A stretch of 64,000 bases of DNA from the NCBI GenBank assembly GCA_944474755.1, contig OX104113.1:70673917-70737916 (forward strand). Direction: 5' to 3'. The number at the start of each line of letters is the position of its first letter. The first letter of the stretch is position 1. A program made the position numbers and the translations under genes. This stretch comes from Limnoperna fortunei (Eukaryota; Mollusca; Bivalvia; Mytilida; Modiolidae). The notes beneath the pieces were generated by a model, which was given only the letters and a program-made list of their open reading frames with translations, was not told the DNA's origin and did not search any database. Positions 28,201 through 40,200 of this stretch are shown piece after piece.

Positions 28201-31200
28201 GAAGTGGCATGTTTTGATCTGAACTCGGCAGTCGGCGGACGCTAAATTAAAAATATAAATAGGAATGGTGACGATCGCGACCTATAAATTATTAAATCAA
28301 TCATAATATTACGGCTTCGGTCCAATTTTCAGCTTTTAAAACCACCGGGAACAAATTTGTGTCAGCTTTTTCGGTGACAAAATGACGAACAGTGGGGGGG
28401 GGGGGGGGGTTGGAAGCAACTCGACGTACGCATATATAATAGTATTGCGTCTTTTGTATAATTTGTGGTTCTCAAAGCCACTTTGAACAAATTTGTGTCA
28501 GCTTTTTATACAAAAAAAAGGAGGAGGCTGAAATACATTTGCAATGTAATGGTAAATTTTTGGAGCTTTATGTGCATTAGAGAAAAAAAGTGTGGTATAA
28601 TCATAACAATCATTAAAATATATTATCGAAATCCCAAATCAACATAATTGTTCAATATATTTACATGTATATAATCAAGACCTGAACAAATTTTTAAACC
28701 TTCAATTCAAGAATATTAAACCATGTAGACAAATATTCTTGTCTGCCATTGGAAAACAATGTAAAAGTTAAGGACAAAGAATTTTTGTTTGTTGTAGCAT
28801 TAAAGACCCTATGCTTTTTACACTGACAGCAGCTTGTAGGGTTTGTACAGACAAGGAAAGTTGCACTCCTTGTCCTAGCTAAACACATCAGTTGATATGC
28901 TACCCTTAAAATTCTCAATGTCGCAAATTTTCCTTGCAAGAGTTTCAAAGTCCACATAGTAGACACAATGTAAGATACAGTGACCCATAAGCAGAATGGA
29001 AACAATGTTTCTTTTTTCTTTTTTTTTCATTGATTGATTGACTCAATTACATGACACTTATTTCAGTCAGTATAAATAGTGAAGAAAACTACTACTATAA
29101 AAGATTCAACTTTTTATAGGCCAGCTGAAAAAAATCTTAATTCAACTAGAAGTTGTGGAGGCCACAGTATATGAAATGGTTGGTTATAGAATTATAGGCA
29201 TCATTAAACTGTGATTGTTGGAATTCAATATGAACATTATGACATTATAAATATATGAATTTTTCATTCCTTATAGGTTCACCCTCTTAAACGTGTAAGG
29301 GGGGGGGGGGGGGGGGGGTAAGGGGCTATGTCACTCTAGGTGTAATATGAGTTATTAAATGCCAAAAACATATATCAACATTAAATTATCAACAGACAGC
29401 ACATTTGAAACTGTTATATGTCTTACGTACGCTATGTGTACAAATTCACTATAAACACGAAGGCACATGGAGCTTTCCTCAATTCCTGTCAATTTGCACC
29501 ATGTCTTGGCACAAAATAATTCTTGGAAATTCGTTATATACTAGACTTTTAACGAGTTGTGCTTAATGTCAAATTTAAACAAACATTTGTTCTTCAAAAC
29601 GACAGTTTCATGGATTAAACATGATTTGTGTTCATCAACATTTGAAAACTCGCACGTGTTTTGGTCATGTTGGTAAACAACCTCGTGGCTTTTTACGATA
29701 AATGGAGAAATATTTCAACTGGTATAACGAGAAAAACTATTGATTAATTAAACAAATGGCCTGTGCCATGTTTACATAAACAAATGATGATTTTCTATCA
29801 TCGATCTTACGCCATCAGTTGATTATATCTGCGTCCCATACATACAGTCATGCATCAAAATATACCCTTGATCGATTCCTGTATTACGTATAAATTGTAA
29901 CATTTAATTTACTTAACCTCGCCAGTTTCTCCGGAACTAAACAATTTTTATAGATGGCGCTGTTAAGAAATTTTTGTTTTACATACAGGTAACTTTTACG
30001 GCGTTAAATTGACCTTTATCTGTCAAATGGGGGCCTTTGCTGTCCTACTGTTGAAGAATTGAGTGTTGACGACGTTTGCCGTTGGTTAAATACCAACGAC
30101 CTATCACAATATTCAGATAAATTTAAGGGTAACTTTATTATTGTATATTTAATCCTATCTGTGGTTTTAAGATTCGAATATAATCAAATAATCATATTGA
30201 TATATCAATTTTATTTTATAGGTGGGAGGTACTTACCAAAAAAACATTTTCTAGGTTGTGCCTCTAAAAAAATTAAAATTTTAGTGGTGGTACCCCATTT
30301 TTTGAGCTGCGTTCCGACCCCCCTGTACCTTTTTTTCTGGAAAAGCCCTCATAAATAATGGCATTTTAAACTTCCCTAGATGATTTAAGCTGTGGTATAG
30401 TATTGATAAATGGGTATTTTCATATTGGACTGGTTATATATCCAAGATATTAAATAAGAGCCCAAGGATGACTGAAATGGCCCAAAGCAATTCAGAGGGC
30501 TATTGCAGTTAAAAGTGTGCCATTATTACCCTAATTAGAGTCGTATTGTCCGCGGTCTTTTTCTTTTAATTTTAGTTGGAAAGGAATGGTGCAGAATATA
30601 CATAAATACAGACTCGATAGAGTTTTTTTCACCCCATTGATTGTTGTCAATGGCAGTCGCCATTTTGTTGTAGTGTCATATGCAGTATTTTCGTACTATT
30701 CTAGCATTATTCTTTCACAAACTTCCATATGTATGCATTGTTTTGATATTAATTTTTACTTAAATTATTTTTAGTTATATAGGACGAATAAAAATTGAAA
30801 CAGATACGAAAATAGTAGATGTGTAACCTGTATTGTGTAAAATGCAAATGGCGTTGTTATGTAACCTCAAGTGTTTGAAGATTGATGTTTTGATTGCAAT
30901 CATTCAGGGATTAAAATAAAACGTGTTATCTTTTTGATTTCTTTGTTTTGATTGATGAATCAAAGTTGACAAATTGTTTTGGTTTCGAAATGTGTGATTA
31001 TCCATTTTAACAACGATCAAAATAGACGGTATGAGAATGCTCTATTTTTTATTTAATTTATTACAATCACTAGAAATTAATTAAAGTATAAACATAAATG
31101 ATATTTAAAAAGAGAATAAATTACATATTAAAGTAAAAACTTTTAAGAATTCGGGCCAAGTCGGACTTGGATGTCTTCATCTTGAGACGTTTTGTGAAAA

Positions 31201-34200
31201 CTTGTACATGCGGATCGTACATGCATATAAGAATTTTTCCGCAATTTTCTGGTCCAAGAAAGGGGTGCAGACAAAAGGTAAATGCAGACTATACACAGTG
31301 TTTTACGCTACATACCAAGGATATTATTTTGCAAAAATATGAACCACTGACCAAGAATGAAACATAAATTAATAGCCAGTTAATGGATCTTAGCTCTTGA
31401 ATAAGTATGATATCTGTAGCCAACATTTTACATACAAAACCTTAATGTAATTGTTTTGTATTGTTGATATGTTACAAAAAAATATTTGTTATATTATAAC
31501 AAATAATCCTATACACAGTTTTACCTATAACTAATGTCATGTCAGTTTAAATTTTGTACAAAAATCAAGATTAAGAACTTAGTGATTATAATACTGTGTC
31601 CCTCTATTATTTGCTTTATTTCTGTTTTTACCTTCCACAAGTTATTTCATAATGTTTAAATTGGATTGTTCATCTCATGCCTGCATGTACAGACTGTTGT
31701 TCATTGTAAATAAGGGTCACTTTAATATATTGGTTTTATTTTGTGCAGGCATTTTTTTGTTGTTATAAGCTTGGCATGTATGTGCTGTATTGTTGGGGTA
31801 TAAAACAAAGGGGGAGGGTTTGGGGTCCCTGGAACCAGTTAAAAACTCCAGCATGTCTTACATGGATGTGCTGTATTGTTAGGGTATTATTATAAGGCCA
31901 CACAGAATTAATTTCTTGTTCTTTGGACTTTAACTTTGAAAATAAGGAGCAAGCGAGCGAAATTTTTTTTATTAATTTTTTTGGGTTGAAATTCTGATTT
32001 TGTGGAGTGAATGATTTTTTTTAAGACAAGCTGGATGTTTTTAATTTTTTAAAAAGATTTTTTTTCAGGTGTTCATGGTTAAACTGATGTGAGCGAGCGA
32101 TTTTTTTTTATTTTGAAAAAAATAACTGAAATTAAAAAAAAAATGTATTTGATATTGGTGTAACAATTATGCCATCATTTTCCCTACCCAAAAGCTTGGG
32201 ATTGTCCTTAATTTTGATTCTTATAATGTTGTCATAACTAAGGTAAGAAACATTGGCGTGCATCAAAGGCTTCCTTTGTGTGCATGTAAATAAGTCGATA
32301 AAGGTGTCATTCATTTGACATTCTAATGCTTATTTGGTAGCAGTACTTTGAACTGGGTGGCAACTGCTGCCACAACCACACACTTGTTTTCTGTCATTGT
32401 TTTCTACATTTTACTTTCGGGTTTGATTTTAGGGGACTAAAACAGTAGTTTAACCTTCTTAGTTCTGAATGAATCTCCAGCTATCGGAGCACTTAGATGA
32501 AAATCGTAAAACGCGGAGAAGATTATTTTATTTTAAAGACAACTTCCGTTTCTGGGCGCGGGCGGGTTTCCGGTTAATGCGGGAAAAAGAAATTTATTTT
32601 CTTTTCTTTCTGAAATAATTTTACAGGTGGGCGGTCTGACAAACAAGTAATTAATTTGGCGTGGCCTAAAGGGGAAAAGTTTTGGGTCCCTGGATACAGT
32701 TCAGAGCTGCAGCATGTTTTACATGTATACCGCTGTTATTTTTTCGTTAATCTTTGAGGGTTTTTTGTTCTGTCTGGATAAATTGAATTGTGTTTGTTTT
32801 TGGTTTTTCTTCCCTTATTATATACACAACAAATACTTGTATAGTGATTTTTAAGCATTATAATAAATTAATATTTGTTATAATTTTAATAAGTAATTGT
32901 GAGATATGGTTTGGTTTTAGAAGTAAATAGTTGAAGAATCAAAAACAGTATAGTAGATGTCATTATATGGGTGGTGTGTGGTAACCCATCTCCCACCTTT
33001 AATTTTCTTTTTGAATAGACCTATTGGAGATTGTCAGAATGATGCATGTTATTAAACCCCAACTAGCTTAGTCAAAGGAGACTATAGTTTTGCAGTCTGT
33101 CTGCAAGTCTGACATATTTTTCAGACTTATTTTTTTTAAACCCTTGCAGATATTGAGCTGATACGGGTATATGAGACAACCATCATGAGATACAAATCAA
33201 GTATGAAAGTCATTCTGGTCCGATGATTTTTAAAGAAATTATGGCTCTTGGACAAAGAAAATTGAATTTGCTGGTAGGGGACTTCAGGCAATATGATCCA
33301 GGCTTTTTTATTTGTGTTTTAAATATTATTTCAGCTAATGAACAAACAGAAGGCAGCAAGTAGCAGTATAATGGACCATCATACCCTTGCTACAGTTAAA
33401 AAGGTAACCCAAAAATGATAGATTTCTTATCAGCAGATTCCCCATAATTCTTAGTTTATGTATATTATTTCAGGATATCGCTTCATCTACATATAATATG
33501 GTTAGTTGCACTTTTTATCAGGTTTGAAATGCATTGCCAGATTTTTTAGGAATTTTCGTACTTCACAATTAAATGAAATGAAAACTGAATGCCGTAATGT
33601 AGCTGTGACATTGCCCAATAGAAAATATTGGTATAAATCCTTATTTAACAATGTATCTAGTGTTTGTATCAAAGGTCGGGGGTCTAACTCCTTCAAAAAA
33701 TAGAAATTTGGTAAATTATGGTATTAAAACACAAACAACAATACAAGTGGAGAAACAGCACAAAGTACCAACATTAAAGTGTTGATTGATTAGACTAGAG
33801 AAACTGTAAGTACTTGCGTTAAAGTGTTGATTTTTAATTTTTAGATTCTAGAACTGACCAAAGTATGCCAGCATGTTTATTTAGGTCTGGGGACATCTGA
33901 GATGTGTTTAATAAAACAGACTGAGCTGAAGGCTGTCACACTGAAGGTTCTTGCACAAATGAAGTCTGATTTGACACAGCAGTTGGAGGTCAAACTGAAT
34001 TATCTCAAACTTGTCAAAGATCTACAGAGGTAATGCTGCAACAGCTTGATTCATATATCTAAGTCAGTGCTTAAAAAAAATTCTGTCGAGTACATGTGAA
34101 CTGGTATTATAATGTACTTTGAAAAACAAAACAACAAAGAAGGATCTCTAACAGGATAGAGATTTTAATTGTTATACCCCTGCTATAGATAGTGGATGGG

Positions 34201-37200
34201 GGGGGGGGGGGGGGTATACTGGTTTTTGTCTCGCCTGCGACGAAAGTCGCTGGAGGCGAGACATATGTATGGGAATCCGGCGGCGGCGTAAACACTTGAC
34301 ATCTTGCTTCATATCTTTTTAAGCCCAAGCCCTAGGTCCATCAAATTTGGTCCAGAGGTAGCTTATGATGAGTACTTGCCAGTCAGTCACCTGTCACCTG
34401 ACCTTGACCTCAATTTCACGGTCCAGCGACTGCGTTCAAAGTTTTTGGGTTACGACAGTTCCTCTGTAACTACGCATGGTAGGATGACAATATTTGGTGT
34501 ATAGGTTGCTGATGACTAGTACATGACTGTCTGGTAGGTGTCACCTGACCTTGACCTCAATTTCACGGTCCAGCGACTACGTTAAAGTTTTTGGGTTACG
34601 ACAGTTCCTCTGTAACCACCCATGGTAGGATGACAATATTTGGTATATAGGTTGCTGATGACTAGTACATGACTGTCTGGTAGGTGTCACCTGACCTTGA
34701 CCTCAATTTCACGGTCTAGCGACTACGTTAAAGTTTTTGGGTTACGACAGTTCCTCTGTAACTACGCCTGGTAGGATGACAATATTTGGTGTATAGGTTG
34801 CTGATGACTAGTACATGACTGTCTGGTAGGTGTCACCTGACCTTGACCTCAATTTCACGGTCCAGCGACTACATAAAAGTTTTTGGGTTACGAGAGTTCC
34901 TCTGTAACTACACATGGTATGATGACAATATTTGGTATATAGGTTGCTGATGAATAGTACATGACTGTCTGGTAGGTGCCATTTGATCTTGACCTCAATT
35001 TCACGGTCCAGTGACTACGTTAAAGTTTTTAGGTTACTGCTGTTCCCCTGTAACCAAGCATGGTAGGATGACAATATTTGGTATATAGGTTGCTGATGAA
35101 TAGTAAATGATTGTCTGGTAGGTTTCACCTGACCTTGACCTTAATTTAACGGTTCAGCGACTTCGTTAAAGTTTTTGTATTAGGACAGTTCCTCTGTAAC
35201 TATGCATAGTATGGTGACAATAATTGGTATACAGGCCGCTGCTCATAATTAATGCTATTTACGTAATGCTTATGACGAAATTTATTTTCGTTACTGAATT
35301 CAGGCGAGACGTTTTTCTGTGTCCACACTTGTTATACCTCTGCTCCCTCCCCTTTTGTGTTTGTGTGTTAATGTTAATGTGTGGGTCTGTTTATAACCAT
35401 TTTGTATCACATTTTTCTTAGCAGTACTAATTGAGATAAAATACTAAAATTTTGTTGGGAGCTTTGTATGATCATGTCATATTGTAGGATTCATTTGCAC
35501 ACCTCTTTGATTCCTTTCTGTTTATCCTAAAAGTCAGTTTTAACTTTTGAGCCTAGTAGTGTAATTTTACATCACATTTTTCTCAGCAATTATAAATAAT
35601 ACAATACTAAAATTATGTCAGTAGCTTTGTATGATCATGTTATATTGTCTTATTTATTATACCACCGCTCACTATAGGGTGTACATGGTAATACCGTTTT
35701 GGTCTATTTGTGTGTGTGTGTGTGTGTGTATGTAACAATATAGAGTGAGGTATCATCAGGGAGAATTAGCTCACAGAAAGTTATTTTGTTTTGATTAAAG
35801 CATACAGGAGGCAAACTTAGATGCTTTTGGTTAGTTAATCTATATTTATTATGCCATTTTTAGCTCACCTGACCCGAAGGCTCATGTGAGCTATTGCCAT
35901 CACTTGGCGTCCGTCGTCGTCAATCGTCGTCGTTAACTTTTCTTCAAAAATCATCTCCTCCAAAACCACTGAAGGGATTGCTTTGAAACTTTGCATACAT
36001 CATCAGTAAAATTCCCTCTACCAAGTTTGCCCAAATCATGGCCTCAGACCAACCAACATGGCCGCCATGGCTAAAAAAAGAACAGAGGGGTCAAAATACA
36101 GTTTTTTGCTTATAGTTCAAAAAGTATAACAGATACAGGAAAACCGAAGAGACCTTCCTTCTTCAGCATCTAAAGCTCTACAAAACACTCCATTGGGTCA
36201 AGGTTGTATGATGACGCCTTGTAGGAGTTATTGCCCTGTAATTGTCAAAATTGATGATTTTTGCCATTTTTGCCTCAAAATCTTGAAAATTATTAGAACT
36301 AGAGAAAAAGTTAGCATTGCTTAATTGTTCTGCTCTATGAGGGCTACAAAAATGACTTAGGGTCAAGATTGTCAGTTTAACCGTTTAAGAGTTATTCCCC
36401 TTGAACTGTTTTTTTTAATCGGTTTTAATTGATTTTTTAAAATCTTCTCCTCTGAAACAACTGAAAGTACTGCTTTGAAACTTTGTACACATCATCCGTC
36501 AAATGTCCTCAACCAAGTTTGCACCAACCATGGCTGCAGATTAACCAACATGGCCACCATGGCTAAAAATAGGATGGGGGGGTGGGCGGTAAAATACAGT
36601 TTTTGGCTTATATTTAAAAAAGTGTAACAGATACAGGAAAACCGAAGAGACAGGCCTCCATCTGCATCAAAAGCTCTATGAAACACTCCATTGGGTTGAA
36701 GTTGTATGATGACTCCTTATAGGAGTTATTGCCCTTTAATTGTTGAAATTTATTATTTTTGACATTTTTGCCTCAAAATCTTGAAAATTATTATAACTAG
36801 CAGGGGTCACCACACTCTAAAAAAGTAGGGAGAAGTGACTTCTCCCTGGCAGCCAAACAGGGAGAAGTCAGGCCCTGATAGGGAGACTTCAGGAGACACT
36901 AGGGAGAAGTCAGGGGGACCGTACAAATAATTATATTCGCAGTAGTTACATACATTTTTCATTATTTACATCAATTTCCAGGATTATTTCTCTTGTGTTT
37001 CAAAACCATAACACACTCCAGTTTCAGTTTTTTTTTCTTTCTTTTTCTTTATTATTCATGGTATGCAATATCAAACAGCACATAACCTTTATCATTAATC
37101 AAAGTTGTACTGATCTATATTGCTTCATGGGACACCCATCTACAGAACTTATCATGAAGTCAATAATTACTATACATCTTTATTCTTTCAAGTGAAGCTC

Positions 37201-40200
37201 AAATACTTATCAAAGAAAATTGTTAAAGTAAAATACTCTTTGAAAGAACTGAAGTTTAAAACCAAGTAAAAGTGTTTGTTTATCAAAAATATTACGATTT
37301 TTCATTATGGGCCGTTGTACATTACTTTTCTTCGTTGTTCACTTCCGGTAATTAGTCACATCCGGTAAATAAACAAATGGCGCGTAATACATTTGAAAGA
37401 CGTAAATCGTTTGAAAATATGTTAAATACGCATATTGTTTGCCGTTTTTTTATTGGAATTACACATTAACTGATAAATTGGTAGTCCGGGTGAAGTATTT
37501 GGACCAGATTAACAAGTATCTTATGTGAACCATCGGGCGACTTGAGGGAAATGACAGGGCGACATCGACTTCGCTTTTGAGCCGCCTTAGGGCGACTTCA
37601 GGTCCTAGTAGGGCGACTTCTTCGCCCAGTGTGGTGAGCCCTGACTAGAGAAAAAGTTAGCATTGCTTAATTGTTCTGCTCTATGAGGGCTACAAAAATG
37701 ACTTTAGGATCAAGATTGTCTGATGAACCTTGTTCTCCTTGAACATTTTTTTAATCAATTTTACTTGATTTTTAGCTCACCTGACCCAAAGGGTCATGTG
37801 AGCTATTGTTATCACTTTGCGTCCGTCGTCGTCGTCGGCGGCGGCGTCTGTAAACTTTTTACATTTTAATCTTCTTCTCTGAAACCACTTGGTCAATTGA
37901 AACCAAACTTGGCCATAATGCTCATTGGATGGACCTTTACAAAGTTTGTGTTTTTTATTTTGATTGGTAAACCAATATGGCCGCCACCTCAAGACTTACT
38001 AGCAATATTGTTTGGATGGTCCTCTATAAATTTAATGTTTTTTATCCCAATCTGATATTCAAAATGGCCGCCACCGCAGGACGTAGTTTAACATTGGACC
38101 CTATGGGAAAAAGGTTAAAAAGGGCTTCTTCTCTGAAACCGGTTAACCAATCAAAACAAAACTTACTAGCAATATTGTTTGGGTGGTCCTTTATAAAGTT
38201 TATGATTTTTATGCCAACTGGAAATTCAAAATGGCCGCTACCGCAGGACTTAGTTTAACATGGGACCCTATGGGAAAAAGTTTTTAAAGGCTTCTTCTCT
38301 GAAACCGGTTAATCAATGGAAACCAGAACTTACTAGCAATATTGTTTGGATGGTCCTCTATAAAGTTTATGTTTTTTATGGCAATTGGAAATTCAAAATG
38401 GCCACTACCGCAGGACTTTGTTTAACATACGACCCTATGGGAAAAAGTTTTTAAAGGCTTCTTCTCCGAAACCGGTTAATCAATGGAAACAAAAACTTAC
38501 TAGCAATATTGTTTGGATTGTCCTCTATAAAGTTTATGTTTTTTATGGCAATTGGAAATTCAAAATGGCCACCTCCCCCGCAGGACTTAGTTTAACATAG
38601 GACCCTATGGGCAAATAAAAAAAATCTCTATACAACTGGTTAACCAATTAATGAAACAAAGCTTTCTAGTAATATTTTTTGGATGGTCCTATTTAAAGTT
38701 TATTGAAAATTACAGGACTTACTTTAACATCAGGGAAATGCCATCTTCATTGCCTATAAAATCAGGTGAGCGATACAGGCTCTTAAGAGCCTCTGGTTTA
38801 AAATCTTCTCCTCTTAAACCAATGAAAGGACTGCTTTGAAACATTGCACACAGCATCTTTAGGATGTCCTCTACCAAAATTGTGCAAATCATGACACCTG
38901 ACTACCTACATAGCTACGTTGGATTAAAATAGAAAAAATGAAATAAAGGGGGGGGGGGGGGTCGAGAGAGTTTTCGACTGATAGTTAAAAAAGTATAACA
39001 GGTACAGCAAATTTGAAGTGAACCTCCCTTCTCCCTCTAACCATCAAAAGATCCTCCTTATAGGAGTTATTTCCCTTAAAAGGTCAAAATTTTAATGATT
39101 TTTGCAGAAGTGTTGGGCAATTCCTTATAGCAAATAAAAGCTGGATAAAAAAGAATTGTTTGGTTTCAGGTTCAGGTGAGCGATACAGGCTCCTGGGAGC
39201 CTCTAGTTTACATGAAGTTCTAAAATGTTTTTGTTGCATTATATTTCAGTTACTTGTCAACTAGTCAGTGTCATGCAGATGCTTTCTCTGCATATATATT
39301 CTCTGTCATTGATGACCTTGACACTAATGGTCTCTCAGAATTTACCTCTAGTCTACAGCATGCAGTCACAATGATTAAGCCATCTGCCTTCCCCATAGCC
39401 AATAAGATTAGGAAAATATCTGCAATAATGAATGAACCTACAGGACCAACAGATAAACCTTTAAAATTCACTGCAGGATTAACTTTAGCTGTTCCTGTTG
39501 ATGTTATACTTGAAAATGTGCAGTGTACAAGAAATTTAAAAATAAAGGTAATTTGATTTGTTGTATCACAAATAAAAATATATATAGTGGGGATGTGGAT
39601 GTCTGTAAGGGGGAATACAGGGGTGTCAGACTGTAAGTATGCAGTGGAAGGGGTGATAGAGGGATGGAAGAAAGCACATTTAATTCTTCCCCCTATGCAT
39701 ACTATTTGAATTATTTCTCTTAACTGTTAGAGAAAACTGAGTCCAAATAACCACCACCACTAATTTGAGACAGAAGTGCTTTATGGCTCTTCGATACATA
39801 TATTTGTAAATCAGCTCCTTGTTTTAAATCTATGAATACATATTAAGCTTTTGTTCAGTAAATACAAATCATTTAAACATTTATTACATATTCTAATATG
39901 ACATGCTTTAAAGGCTTTGAGACCACAACTGTGGTAAAAAAATGATTAATTTATGAGTAACACGCGCTGAGAAGGGCGTGTTTTAAATGGCTGTTCCAAT
40001 TACAAAACTGTAACTCCCACCGGAAAGCTTTTGCATATGACGTATAAATGTTATAAATAGCGACACGCGCTATAATTATCCGTTGCAATATATTGTGTGT
40101 TACATTAACGAAACAGCCAGTTTATGGCGGAAATGATGTTTTCTATAGGTACGAAAATATCATAAATATACTCTAATTGTCTTATTAGAATAGAAATAAT

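Larger units (their letters stand above)
35862..39206 (+). mobile_element. HINE-2 copy G, interrupted by a hAT-like MITE and by HINE-2 copy H
   Basis: The 5' tip AGCTCACCTGACCCGAAGG..GTGAGCT and the 3' end CAGGTGAGCGATACAGGCTCCTGGGAGCCTCTAG (39175-39206) belong to one copy related to F. Its about 490-bp units begin near 35950 and 36440. Two later insertions lie inside it: 36801-37643 and 37774-38806. Confidence 0.72.

Noticed and set aside
29299..29321. Long G-run (and others near 10040, 17500, 22220, 28396, 34200, 38950, 59080)
   Set aside because: Homopolymer runs recur in many repeats and are prone to sequencing error; no function can be argued from the sequence.
37977..38600. Overlapping frames with repeated peptides ([16 protein letters not shown])
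   Set aside because: They come from the 166-bp units of HINE-2 copy H, where unit length lets frames recur. No coding signature beyond the repeat.
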